A stretch of 64,000 nucleotides of DNA from Pohlia nutans (Eukaryota; Streptophyta; Bryopsida; Bryales; Mniaceae), in the NCBI GenBank assembly GCA_022496805.1, contig CM040089.1, positions 34,580,372 through 34,644,371 of the forward strand, given 5' to 3'. Each line of letters opens with the position of its first letter. Position 1 is the first letter of the stretch. Positions 24,920 through 34,800 of this stretch are shown piece after piece. Both the position numbers and the translations under genes were made by a program. Under the pieces are notes generated by a model. That model ran no database searches, was not told the origin of the DNA, and saw nothing but the letters and a program-made list of their open reading frames with translations.

Positions 24920-27900
24920 CTACGAGGTCGTCATTGCGGCCGTCTGTTGCGGCGCCTTAGAGCCCTCCAAGAGGAGTCTCACACGATCAGATGTAACAGG
25001 TGGAGTAGACCAAGTGGGTCTGTTCCGCTCAACGAACTCCCGAACGTCGCCTGTCCACGCACGCAGATTGACTAGCCACCTCCTCATTGCCACGAGCCCG
25101 GGAGGTGCTTTCGGATCACTCGAACGGTACGTAAACGGGTGGATTGCATTGCGGGGATCGTTCATGCAACTCTTGTCGGGCGAGTCGTTGATGAGGACTG
25201 TGTTCGACGTGTTAGCATCGGGGCATTGTGCAAAGAACTTGGAGAGAGGCTTTAGGAAAATGGGCTTCTCCGGGTTTAAGGGATCCCGATGCTGGGAGCA
25301 CTCACAAAGGTCCTGGCCAAATAGCCGGTCCGACCTTAGAATGACTTGGGTGAGTGTCTGAAGTTCTTTCTTGTATCGGTCCAATTTTTTTCTCCCACAC
25401 GCGGACCAGAAAACGACATCGAACTTGGCAATGCAAAACTGCAGGAAATTGTTCAAGTTCTCCCTCCACCAAATTTTTCCGCCGCTCCCGGAGTCGGAGT
25501 CACACAGCAGTCTGTTCACGTCAAACACAAGAAATATTGTCGGCGGCGGAGACAAGGGTTGCGAGCGCGAATCCCCCTGCGGAAACTCTGCCATGTGGAG
25601 CGGAGACGGCAGTGTCGCCCGGTCTGTGCAAGATACAAACGACGGGCTGTCAGAACCAAAGGCCACGCTTGGAACGCATTGTCTTGTCATGGAATACTAG
25701 AGTACCGATGGGGAGATCTCCCCATCCAAAGAGAACACAACACTCATGAAATGAATGACCTATACATGCACTATACACATCGGGAGGGCAAACGTGGTGA
25801 AAACATAAGTCATATTCGATAGTCCAAATGACATGACGTACATTACACAAAACGGTCCATCGCAGTTATCACGGCAGACAACACATACGGGCCGATATTC
25901 TACGAGGGGAGGCCTCCCTATCTACCTGGAGACATATGAGTGTCCGGCGCCTCCGACATGCTCGCCATCATGCCCTTCGCGCTAATGTCAACAACGTCCA
26001 TGTTCGATCCACTGACAGGTCCCCTCGCTTGGTGGAGTCCTTGGATTTGCCAGCCTTGGCCCGGGCACGCCTCGCCGATTTCTGTGACCCGCCGGCGTCT
26101 GTGGATTCCGAACCCGCAACGTTCGGGGCACCCGATCCCACGGGTGTACTGACGGGGGCCGCGTGGCCACGTGCAGAACCTCGGCCGGCACTCCCGGGAG
26201 AGCCAACGACATCACCGGGCGCCCAGAACTGAGAACGCGAGCTCCCCCCCCCCCCCCCGTGTTGGCAGAAGCCTCGGCACCTTGTCCGCGACGCTCGGCC
26301 TTGCCACCCCGTACATTCGCTGCAGCACCTGCACCTCGGCCCGACGGGGTCATGTCAGGGAAAACCACCGGACGGGTTTCCCAACTGTACTTCCGGATCT
26401 GACTTGCACCACCGTCATCTCCATCCGTCCTAGGGTTGTCCGGTTCTACCTGTCGGCGGTCTTTTGCCTTCCTCTTCTGCGAACCCTTCCCCAAACCCCT
26501 CTGCGATAAAGAGGCCTCCCCGCCACGGGTTTCGTCGCCTCCGCTGTGGGGATTCGTAGGCACGGAGGCTTGCGGAGCCAGAGAAGCCTCTCCAGGATCA
26601 CTGCAGAGCTGGATTCCAGCCAGACGTGAATTCAGATTTGTCTGACTTAGTGGCATTGGGGAGTGCTCTCTACCAAGTCCCGGCAAGGCGGGAGTGCACT
26701 CCACCGATGGAGAGAGCTCCCCATGACGGCCAGACGATGTGTCAGAGCTCAACGGCACCGGGGACGACTCCCTCAGTCGCCCATACTGACTGGGAGGGAC
26801 GCTTTGGGCTGGGGAGGGCTCCCCACGTCGGGCTAGTGGAGAGAGGCGTGACGGAGATGTATCGGACAAAATGTTGTCGGGGTTCTCCACTTTTGGTCCA
26901 GAGGACTCCTGCGCGTCATGTGCGTGTCCCGCCCTCGGGAGTCGGGGAAATGGGGACGCGGCGTTGCGGGGGGGCCTCTCTATCTGTACGCCAGTCATGA
27001 TATTCCGCATTTCAAAGCAATATCTGGGCCCATCGACCAGCCCCGGGACTTCGTCTACTTCGCGTGCAGCCGCCACCGAAGGAGGACGCAGAACCGCAAG
27101 AAAACTTAAATCATCCCCATCTGAGTCCTCTAACGGCGTGCTGCGCACTGTATCCTCGACTGGGCGCTGGCGTTGGCAGGGAGTGTGCGTCGAGGCTAGG
27201 CCAGGCGTCGCTTCGACAATCGCAGTAGTCGAGTTCGGACCTGGTTGGTCCAATACGGCGTTATGAGCGGTATCGTCCAACGACAACCTTGAACCGGCAC
27301 CAGCGATGTCCGTTGGGCCGCCATCAGCAGCACCACCCACCTCATCATCGCCCGCCTTGTCTGTGCCATCGGAATCACTGCCGTCGAGAGGAGCATCGTC
27401 ATCTCGGTCTCGGTTTTCCCTGTCGTCCTCGCCTCTAATGTCGAGGTCCTCGGCCTCCTTGAGGATGAGTAGGATTTGCGAGGCCATTAGCTAAGCCGGT
27501 CCGATCTCCGCTTCCGAATGAAAAAACTCTACGACTTTGCATCGGCATGACTGCAACCCACAGTGACACAAGTCAATGGCTATTGCGACGGACGATAGGT
27601 AGGGAGGGCTTTACAGCGATGCTACAAAGCTGGAGAGGGCTCCCAGCGACGCAAAGAAGGTGTAGACTCCCAATGCAGCACAATAGAGAGATATCCCGAT
27701 TTGGCCCCATGTCTAGAAAGACTCCCCAACAGTGAGCGAACCAAGAGGTCCGTGATATCTCAACAAACAAGCCTTCCATTGAATCATCCACCGCGGAGTT
27801 GCCCCAGGGGTACAAATGGTCCACCTGCCGTGCCAAAAACTCGGAGCAGTTAGCCAGTGCTCTCGTATCGCGCACGTGTTTCTTGACGTCGAACGGTTTT

Positions 27901-29971
27901 TTCAATTTTATGATGACGTCCTCCATTTCCATCAGCCTTTGCGAGTCAGGGTTGACGGATTTCCTTCTAGATCGTTTGGTCGGAGAAGGTGCTGCACCGG
28001 CCGTCAGTGCAATACCCTGGTGGTGGTGGTCGTCGTCGATGCCCTCCAATTCCGCAAATATGTCCTGGAATCCGGTTATGACGTCGCCTTGAGAGAAGGC
28101 TTGCACCTGCCAGTTAAATGCAAATCCCTTCTCCTCAAGCACCGGCGACAGCCCACTGCAAAGCTTCGCAATGGGTAAACGAAGGGCAATTCGTCGGGAC
28201 AGCCGACGCCCACCCGGGGACTCCTCCATATTGACATTGACTTCGTGGGCACCATGGGCGGGAATCACTTGCAGCATAGCGGTATGGAGAGGCTTGATCT
28301 GGCGCTCGGGGTCGGAGGCGAGTACGTACAAAAAACAGATCCTCGGGCGGACACATGCTGTCTCAACATCGATGCCCCACTTCAAGATGTTGGGGTTGCA
28401 AACAAAGGCACAGCCCGGCTTGCTCTTAAAGCCAGTAAGGTCATCGAGGACGTTAGCGCAAAGAAACTTGAGCGCAATTGGTCGAATGTCATCGGGAATC
28501 TGAGACATATCAACCCTGCGAGACAACAGTGACAGCGAGTCAAAGTACGCACCTACATAAAACCAATCTGGGGAAACTGTCAGGGGTCCTCCCATGCTAC
28601 AATTGTAGGGCACCAACCCAATGCGGTGAATGTAGAGACCTCCCCATACTTGGGTTGTGGGGAGACCTCCGGGCTATGCTTGGGTTCTAGGGACACTTCC
28701 CCAGGGTGGGATGGTAGGGAGACGTCCCCGCGCTTGGGTTCTAGGGAGACCTCCCCATGGTAGGATGGTAGGGAGATCTCCCATGCTTGGGTTGTGGGGA
28801 GACCTCCCCAGGCTGGGATGCTAGGGAGACCTCCCGTGCTTGCGTTGTCGGGAAACCTCCCCGTGTTTGGGCTGTGGAGGGACCTCCCCAGGCTGGGATG
28901 GTAGGGAGACCTCCCGTGCTTGCGTTGTGGGGAGACCTCCCCGTGCTTGGGCAGTGGGGAGACCTCCCCATGCTTGGGTTGTGGGGAGACCTCCCCAGTG
29001 TGGGATGCTACGGAGACCTCCTCGTGCTTGGGTTCTGGAGAGACCTCCCCATTCTTGGGTTCTAGGGAGATCTGACGAGGGTGGGATGGTAAGGAGAACT
29101 CCCTATGCCTGCGTCGCAAGCGAGAGTTCGAGACTGCTCCCTGCACACCTGCATCGCAACCACTTCACACGCAAGCGGGTGGAAAGTGCTCCCCTCAAAC
29201 GCAACTAGCGAGCGCTCCCGAATCACGTAGGTGTAGAGCACTCTTAATGCAAGCGTACGGGGACCGCTCCCCATGCAAGGTGCTGAGAGCGACTGACGCA
29301 CGCTCATCGGGAGAGCTGCCAACGAACGCTGCTCGATAGAGCTTCCCACGCAAAAGGCTTGGGATAGCTTGTGACGCACGATGCTCGGGAGAGCTCCCTA
29401 GGCGCGCTGCTCGGCAGAGACCCCTAAGCACAATGCTCAGAAGAATTCCCAGCGCGCGCTCTTGGAGTGCTCCCCGGAAGAGCTCTCCACGCACGCGCCT
29501 GGGCAGTGCTCCCCACGCACGCGCCTCGGGAGAGAGCTCCCCATGCACGGGCCTCGGGAGAGCTCCCCACGCACGCGCCTCGGGAGAGCTTTCCACGCCC
29601 GCGCCTGGGGCGAGCTCCTCACGCTTGCGCCTGGGCGTGCTCCCCTCGCACGCGCCTCGAGAGAGCTTCCCACGCACGCGCCTCGGGAGAGCTCCCCACG
29701 CACACGCCTCGGGAGACCTCCCCACGCACGCGCCTGGGAGTGCTCCCCACGCACGAGCCTGGGGAGTGCTCCCCACGCACGCGCCTCGGGAGAGCTCCCC
29801 ACGCACACGCCTCGGGAGACCTCCCCACACAAGACGCTGGGAGAGGCACCTAACAATTCTGTGGAGAGACCTCCCGAACAAGTAGGTCGCGAGATCTCCC
29901 CAGGGAAGCAGCTCAAGACCATATAAACTAATGAATCGCAAAACCGGGCAGGGTCGAGGAACTTACCGCAT
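24920..29971 (-). CDS. Element-encoded protein with C-terminal FCP1-like HAD domain (possible inactive phosphatase)
   Basis: A short first exon is proposed: ATG at 29971, donor after 29967. The next exon starts at 28515 (acceptor tctcgcag), which restores frame as MRVDMSQIPDD. That exon runs to a donor near 27840-27740. A third block (about 27490-26000) encodes a Ser/Pro/acidic, probably disordered region with repeated GExSP text. The last (about 25650-24920) encodes an FCP1/SCP-like HAD fold: IFLVFDVN, VVFWSAC, a Lys in LKPLSK and LINDSP. In active members the first motif is DxDxT/V; here the second Asp is Asn (DVN, about 25514-25522), so catalysis is doubtful. A TATA-like box lies upstream and palindrome arrays fill the first intron. 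The domain call is fairly firm. The joining of the three blocks into one gene and the middle splice sites are tentative. Confidence 0.55.
28518..29110. repeat. Palindrome array 1 in intron 1 of the HAD-domain gene
   Basis: About fifteen units of 27-33 bases, each a GGGGAGACCTCCCC-type palindrome plus a spacer such as atgcttgggttgt or aggctgggatggt. Long ORFs on both strands here are artefacts of repeats without stops. Confidence 0.8.
29380..29910. repeat. Palindrome array 2 in the same intron
   Basis: About twenty units of 25-28 bases: GGGAGAGCTCCCC palindromes joined by acgcacgcgcctc. The palindrome resembles array 1 but the spacer differs entirely. Confidence 0.8.
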
Positions 29972-30049
29972 GGCCGTGGATGAATATCTCGCTGTCGAGG
30001 ACGACGACAGTAGAATCCGGCAGCGCTTCGCTACGGCACCAAAAAGCGA

Positions 30050-30090
30050 GTGAGGAAAAAGTGAGGTCGGGACAGCTTATATAGTGCGGC
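30050..30090 (-). promoter_or_regulatory. TATA box of the HAD-domain gene
   Basis: Minus-strand CTATATAAG at about 30077-30085, some 110 bases upstream of the proposed ATG at 29971. Confidence 0.5.
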
Positions 30091-30183
30091 GGCGCCGCTT
30101 CAGATTGATCGGACGGTGCACACTGGCCGCCCTAGATCCGACGGTCCTCAGCGCGTCACGTCCACTGGCTAGTGTAGGGTCAA

Positions 30184-30310
30184 TCTTAGCCGTGTATATC
30201 CGGGTCTCGGCCGTGTACGAGGGCAAGGCAGCCGGGTAGTCCAGGGTTTCGGCCGTGTAGGTGCGGTTGTCGGCCGTGTATGCCAGGGTCTCGGCCGTGT
30301 CCATGGGAGA
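30184..30310. repeat. Five spaced CGGCCGTGTA repeats in the divergent promoter region
   Basis: The text CGGCCGTGTA (last copy CGGCCGTGTC) recurs about every 25-33 bases just upstream of the TATA box. Even spacing beside a promoter suggests a regulatory or protein-binding array; this is an inference. Confidence 0.5.
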
Positions 30311-30779
30311 GGATATTTCAAACAAAATATCAAGACACGTGGCGCCATCTGCGCCGTTCTTAATCCGGATCGGACGGCTCCGGCAGCCCACCAATGGGAA
30401 GTGACCTTAGGAAACTATGAGTATGAAACCTTACAAAAAATCCCCATTTGAATGCGGCCAAGAATTTTGAGAGGCCGCTTATAAGTTTCAAGCCGCCACT
30501 TCCGTGTACTTTCCCTCGTAATTGCTGCAGTGTCGACGTGGCGCATCCACCGCTGGACACGTGTCTTTTCTGACGTCATCCGCTAACGTGGCAGGTGGGT
30601 TTCTTGACACCTACTGCTCTGTCTATTCATTTCTTATTCTCCTTTTACATTTAATTATTGTACGGTCCTATTTTTTCTATTTATTGTGTACGGAAATTTT
30701 GTTTCGACGGCGACATTCATCCCCGTCTGACACGCGGAAAGGAGATGTCCCTATCTGATTTGGTCTTATCCATAGGGAG

Positions 30780-31660
30780 CCCTCCCTACATGGGAACCCT
30801 ACAATGCCCGTGGGGAGGTCTCTCCAGCAGACGGGGCCCGTAGGGAGGTCTCCCCACGCGGATGGCCGGGACGACCGCTTCGCCTGCATGGTCGCCCCTG
30901 TCACGCGCCAGGGAGGCCTCCCAGGGTGCCAGGTGGGCAGCCGTCCCCTGTCCGCCCTCCGTGGGGAGCGCTAAATGATGGGGAGGTCTCCCCACCCAGA
31001 TGGCCGGGACGACCTCTTCGCCTCCATGGTCGCCTTTGTCACGCGCCAGGGAAGCCTCCCGGAGTGCCAGGTGGGCAGCCGTCCCCTATCCGCCCTCCAT
31101 GGAGATCGCTAAATGATGGGGAGGTGTCCCCACCGGGATGGCCGGGACGACCTCTTCGCCTCGATGGTCGCACCCGTTACGCACTTGGGAGGCCTCCCGG
31201 ACTGCCAGGTGGGCAGCCATCCCCTCTCCCCCTCCGTGGGGAGCTCTAAATGATGGGGAGGTCTCCCCACCCTGATGGCCGGGACGACCGCTTCGCCTCC
31301 ATGGTCGCCTTTGTCTCACGCCAGGGAGGCCTCCCACAGTGCCAGGTGGGCAGCCATCCCCTGTCCGCCCTCCGTGGGGAGCACTAAATGATGGGGAGGT
31401 CTCTCCACCCGGATGGTCGGGACGACCGCTTCGCCTGCATGGTCGCCCTTGTCACGCTTCAGGGAGGCCTCCCGGAGTGCCAGGTGGGCAGCCGTCCCCT
31501 GTCCGCCCTCCGTGGGGAGCGCTAAATGATGGGGAGGTCTCCCCACCCGGATGGCCGGGAGGACCTCTTCGCCTCCATGGTCGCACCCGTGACTCGCCAG
31601 GGAGGCCTCCCGGACTGCCAGGCGGGTAGCCATCGCCCGTCCGCCCTCTGTGGGGAGCGT
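30780..31660. repeat. Palindrome array 3: about 185-base higher-order repeats between the two element genes
   Basis: Four to five long units each contain GGGGAGGTCTCCCC, gatggccgggacgacc, a GGGAGGCCTCCC palindrome, gtgccaggtgggcagcc and the junction text ggggagcgctaaatgatg. The ORFs across it follow the repeat and are not genes. Confidence 0.8.
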
Positions 31661-31807
31661 TTGGGGTGCGTCATCCTCGCAGAGAAATTATTCGTGCAGG
31701 AGTCTGTGAGGTGGAAGTAGAGTGAATTTCCCAGCCAGAGCTACCGTAATTGGGCAGTTGTTTTTGGGGGGTACTCTCTATCTCCCACTCGCTGTCTCTT
31801 TGGCTGG

Positions 31808-34800
31808 ATGACTGGAGGGATTCACTGTTATGCCGGGCCTGCGCGACGGATCCGACATGTGACGGCACTGATGGGAGTGATGGCGTGTTTGCATCTGGCA
31901 GAAGCAATGGTAAACTGCCAAGTGCACGAAGACGTCCTCCTACAGATTGATGGGCGATTTGCTGCATCGGGCATTGTCGTGCCTAGTCCTTTCTGGCATG
32001 TTGGTGACGACGGCCAAGAATCCGAGATGTTTCTCGTTAGGATTTCCACCGTTGAGGCCAACTTTGGAGACACAGTATTGGCGGGGTTCAATGCCTGGAG
32101 GCTTGCCGACTGTATCGGCAAGCAAGTTCCTTGGCCGGATGTGGATATTGTACGTGCATCAGTTGGCGCTGCGGACTCCGGTACAGCCTCCAACGACTTT
32201 TCGCAGTGCCTGAATGCCATCATTGCCGCTGACGCAACGGATGGCACCGACTACCTCGTTGGAAATGATGACGGCGAGGACAGTGTGAATGATAGTGAAT
32301 ATGAGGAGGATGGAGAGGCCTCCCCGTCCTCTGACAACGAGGAAGATCCAATGATGGACGACGGCCTTCGACGTTTCCCACCTCGAATTCTATGGCGGGG
32401 GAAAAAGTGTGTGCTCGAAGGTGAGGGTGAAGCCGTAGTAGCCGCAGGCAGAATTCAAGTGAGCATGCCCGAAGACACATTTTTGGACGCTCTGTTGGGA
32501 TACAACGAGGTTGGAGTGCTGGTGCTCCAAGAGACTGACGCCGCCGCGGGAGAGTTGATGTTGCACCGTCGATGGCCCCTTACATCAGTGCGTTTGGAAG
32601 GGGGCGAGGTGCTCGCCACCATTGCCGCTTTCCACAGGGATGATCCGTTAGCGGACGCCGTGGCCAAGCTGAAGCGTGGCATCCCGAAGGTGCCCTACAC
32701 CTCCAAGACGCGGGTGCTGAAAGGCGATTGTGGACGGCCATCGAAACGTCTCAGGCTGTCCGGAGAGGATGTTGCTAGACAAGTCAGCATGGAGGAGTGT
32801 TGCCCGTGGAGCTGCTGCCAAATATTCCTGTACTCCAAGACCATTCAGGTCCATTCACAATTTTGGGGGAAGTCCTTCGCCGAGCGACGAGAGTTTGGAG
32901 TGGATCTAGTTGGCCGGTTCCGAGCCGTCGATGGGGCTACCTCCGCAGTAATAACAATGGAAGGGGTAGACGTGTGCGAGACTGCTTGTTGGAAAATACT
33001 CGGCATAGGACGCGGGACCTTCTACGATTACAAGCGGAGATATCGATGTGGGATTTGTTCGGCCCGTCATGGCAATAGTGGGCAGCCTAAACGTCGGCTG
33101 GCGACCGTGCAGGCGGAGGGGACGCTACTGTCCATTGTCAATGACACCTGCGACGTCATGCCCGCGACCAAGATGAAGGGAATCGGCGACGGGCAGCAGG
33201 ACGTCCAGAAGTACCTCCCGGTTGCCTTCACCTAGGAGGTCGTCCGCAAGAAGGTGAACGATGTAAGGTCACGCTCCTCGCGCCTCTGCTTTTTTACACT
33301 CAATGCCATATGTAAATTGACTTCAAACCGCCCTTTGGTTCCAAGATGTCGTCATCGGTGGAGAGGCCTCCCCACGATCGTGATACTAAACTACTGACGG
33401 GGAGGTCCCCGCGTTGTGGGAGTATCTTTGACGGGGATAGCAGGCGTCTCCCGACGCCCGTTCTTGGGAACGGACGCCTGCTATCCCCGTCAAAGATACT
33501 CCCGAGCACTGTGCATGGGGAGCTCTCCCCACCTCCGTGCATGGGGAGCTCTCCCCACCTCCGTGCATGGGGAGCTCTCCCACCACCGTGCATGGGGAGC
33601 TCTCCCCACCACCGTGCGTGGGGAACTCTCCCGACCACCGTGCGTGGGGAGCTCTCCCCACCACCATGCGTGGGGAGGTCTCCCAAGCATCGTGTGTGAG
33701 GAGCTCGCCCCAGCAGCGTGCGTCGAGAGCTTTCTCCACCAGCGTGCGTGGGGAGCTCTCCCGAGCATCGTGCGTGGGGAGCTCTCCCGAGCATCGTGCA
33801 TGGGGAGCTCTCCCTAGCATCGTGCGTGGGGAGCTCTCCCGAGCATCGTGCGTGGGGAGCTCTCCCAAGCATCGTGCGTGGGGAGCTCTCCCGAGCATCG
33901 TGCGTGGGGAGCTCTCCCGAGCATCGTGCGTGGGGAGCTTTCCCCAGCAGCGTGCGTGGAGAGCTCTCTCGAGCATCGTATGTGGGGAGGTCTCCCCAAT
34001 AGCAAGCGTGTAGGGAGGGCTCCCCAGTGGGAGTATCCTTGATGGGAATGATGGGCGGCCTGTGTGGAGGGCTGCCTGGAGTCCGAGGATGTCTTTGTAA
34101 CGGGTTTTGTTTTGACAGGTGAACTCCGCAGTTGGTATGGACGCTGTGTCGCAGTCTGCTATGAGCCAGATGAAGAAGAGGGTGTTCAAGAACGTCGACG
34201 TCAAGAAAGGTGGCTCTACGTTTTCAAAGTGCTCCGATTGCAATGAGCTAAAGGAGTTCATGGCAGCAGCGGCAAAGGGTAGCGCAGAGGCGTTGTACCA
34301 CCAGAGGTTGTACGACGCTCACGTTGCGCACCAGCAGTCATGTCGCTGGCTGTACTACAGCTGGAGGAGCGAGTCGGAGATGAGCCGGTTGGATGTGCTC
34401 TGCATAATTCACGACGGAATGGACAGCCGAAAGACCGCCCTGCCGCGCTTGCGGGTGATTACCAAGGGAACCGCACGCCTCGGGCAGCTACCGGTGACGC
34501 TGACTAAAATGGTAACGCATGGACATGGCGACGGGGCCTATGCCGACTTCTCGACGGATCTTTGGCCACGCGATTCGAACTTCACTATCTCTTCCCTTGC
34601 CCGTTGCCTTCGGAAGTTGGAGAGGCCGACCATCCGGAATTCCAAGATCCTTTTTGACGAACCACCACTGAACCGGTTCTTTGAAAAGCTCATGAGGGGG
34701 AAGTCTCGATGTGTAGCAGCGATACCGGAAGCCACCGCCGACGCTGAGCACGTGGACCCCCTCCCAAAAAGGTTGTACCTACAATTGGACAATTCCGCTA

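Noticed and set aside
24852..25361. 169-codon plus-strand ORF
   Set aside because: It is antisense to the FCP1-like exon, which has clear HAD motifs on the minus strand.
29195..29941. 248-codon minus-strand ORF and several plus-strand ORFs of 120-160 codons
   Set aside because: They follow the palindrome array in all frames. The array simply lacks stop codons, and the region is an intron between a good donor and acceptor.
28620..31660. Regularly spaced short repeats suggesting a CRISPR array
   Set aside because: The genome is eukaryotic, the spacers repeat rather than being unique, and the unit is a tandem palindrome.
33386..34261. 291-codon minus-strand ORF and overlapping plus-strand ORFs
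   Set aside because: Repeat-driven text over array 4 (GELP.HDARESSP repeated). It overlaps the true exon 2 on the other strand.
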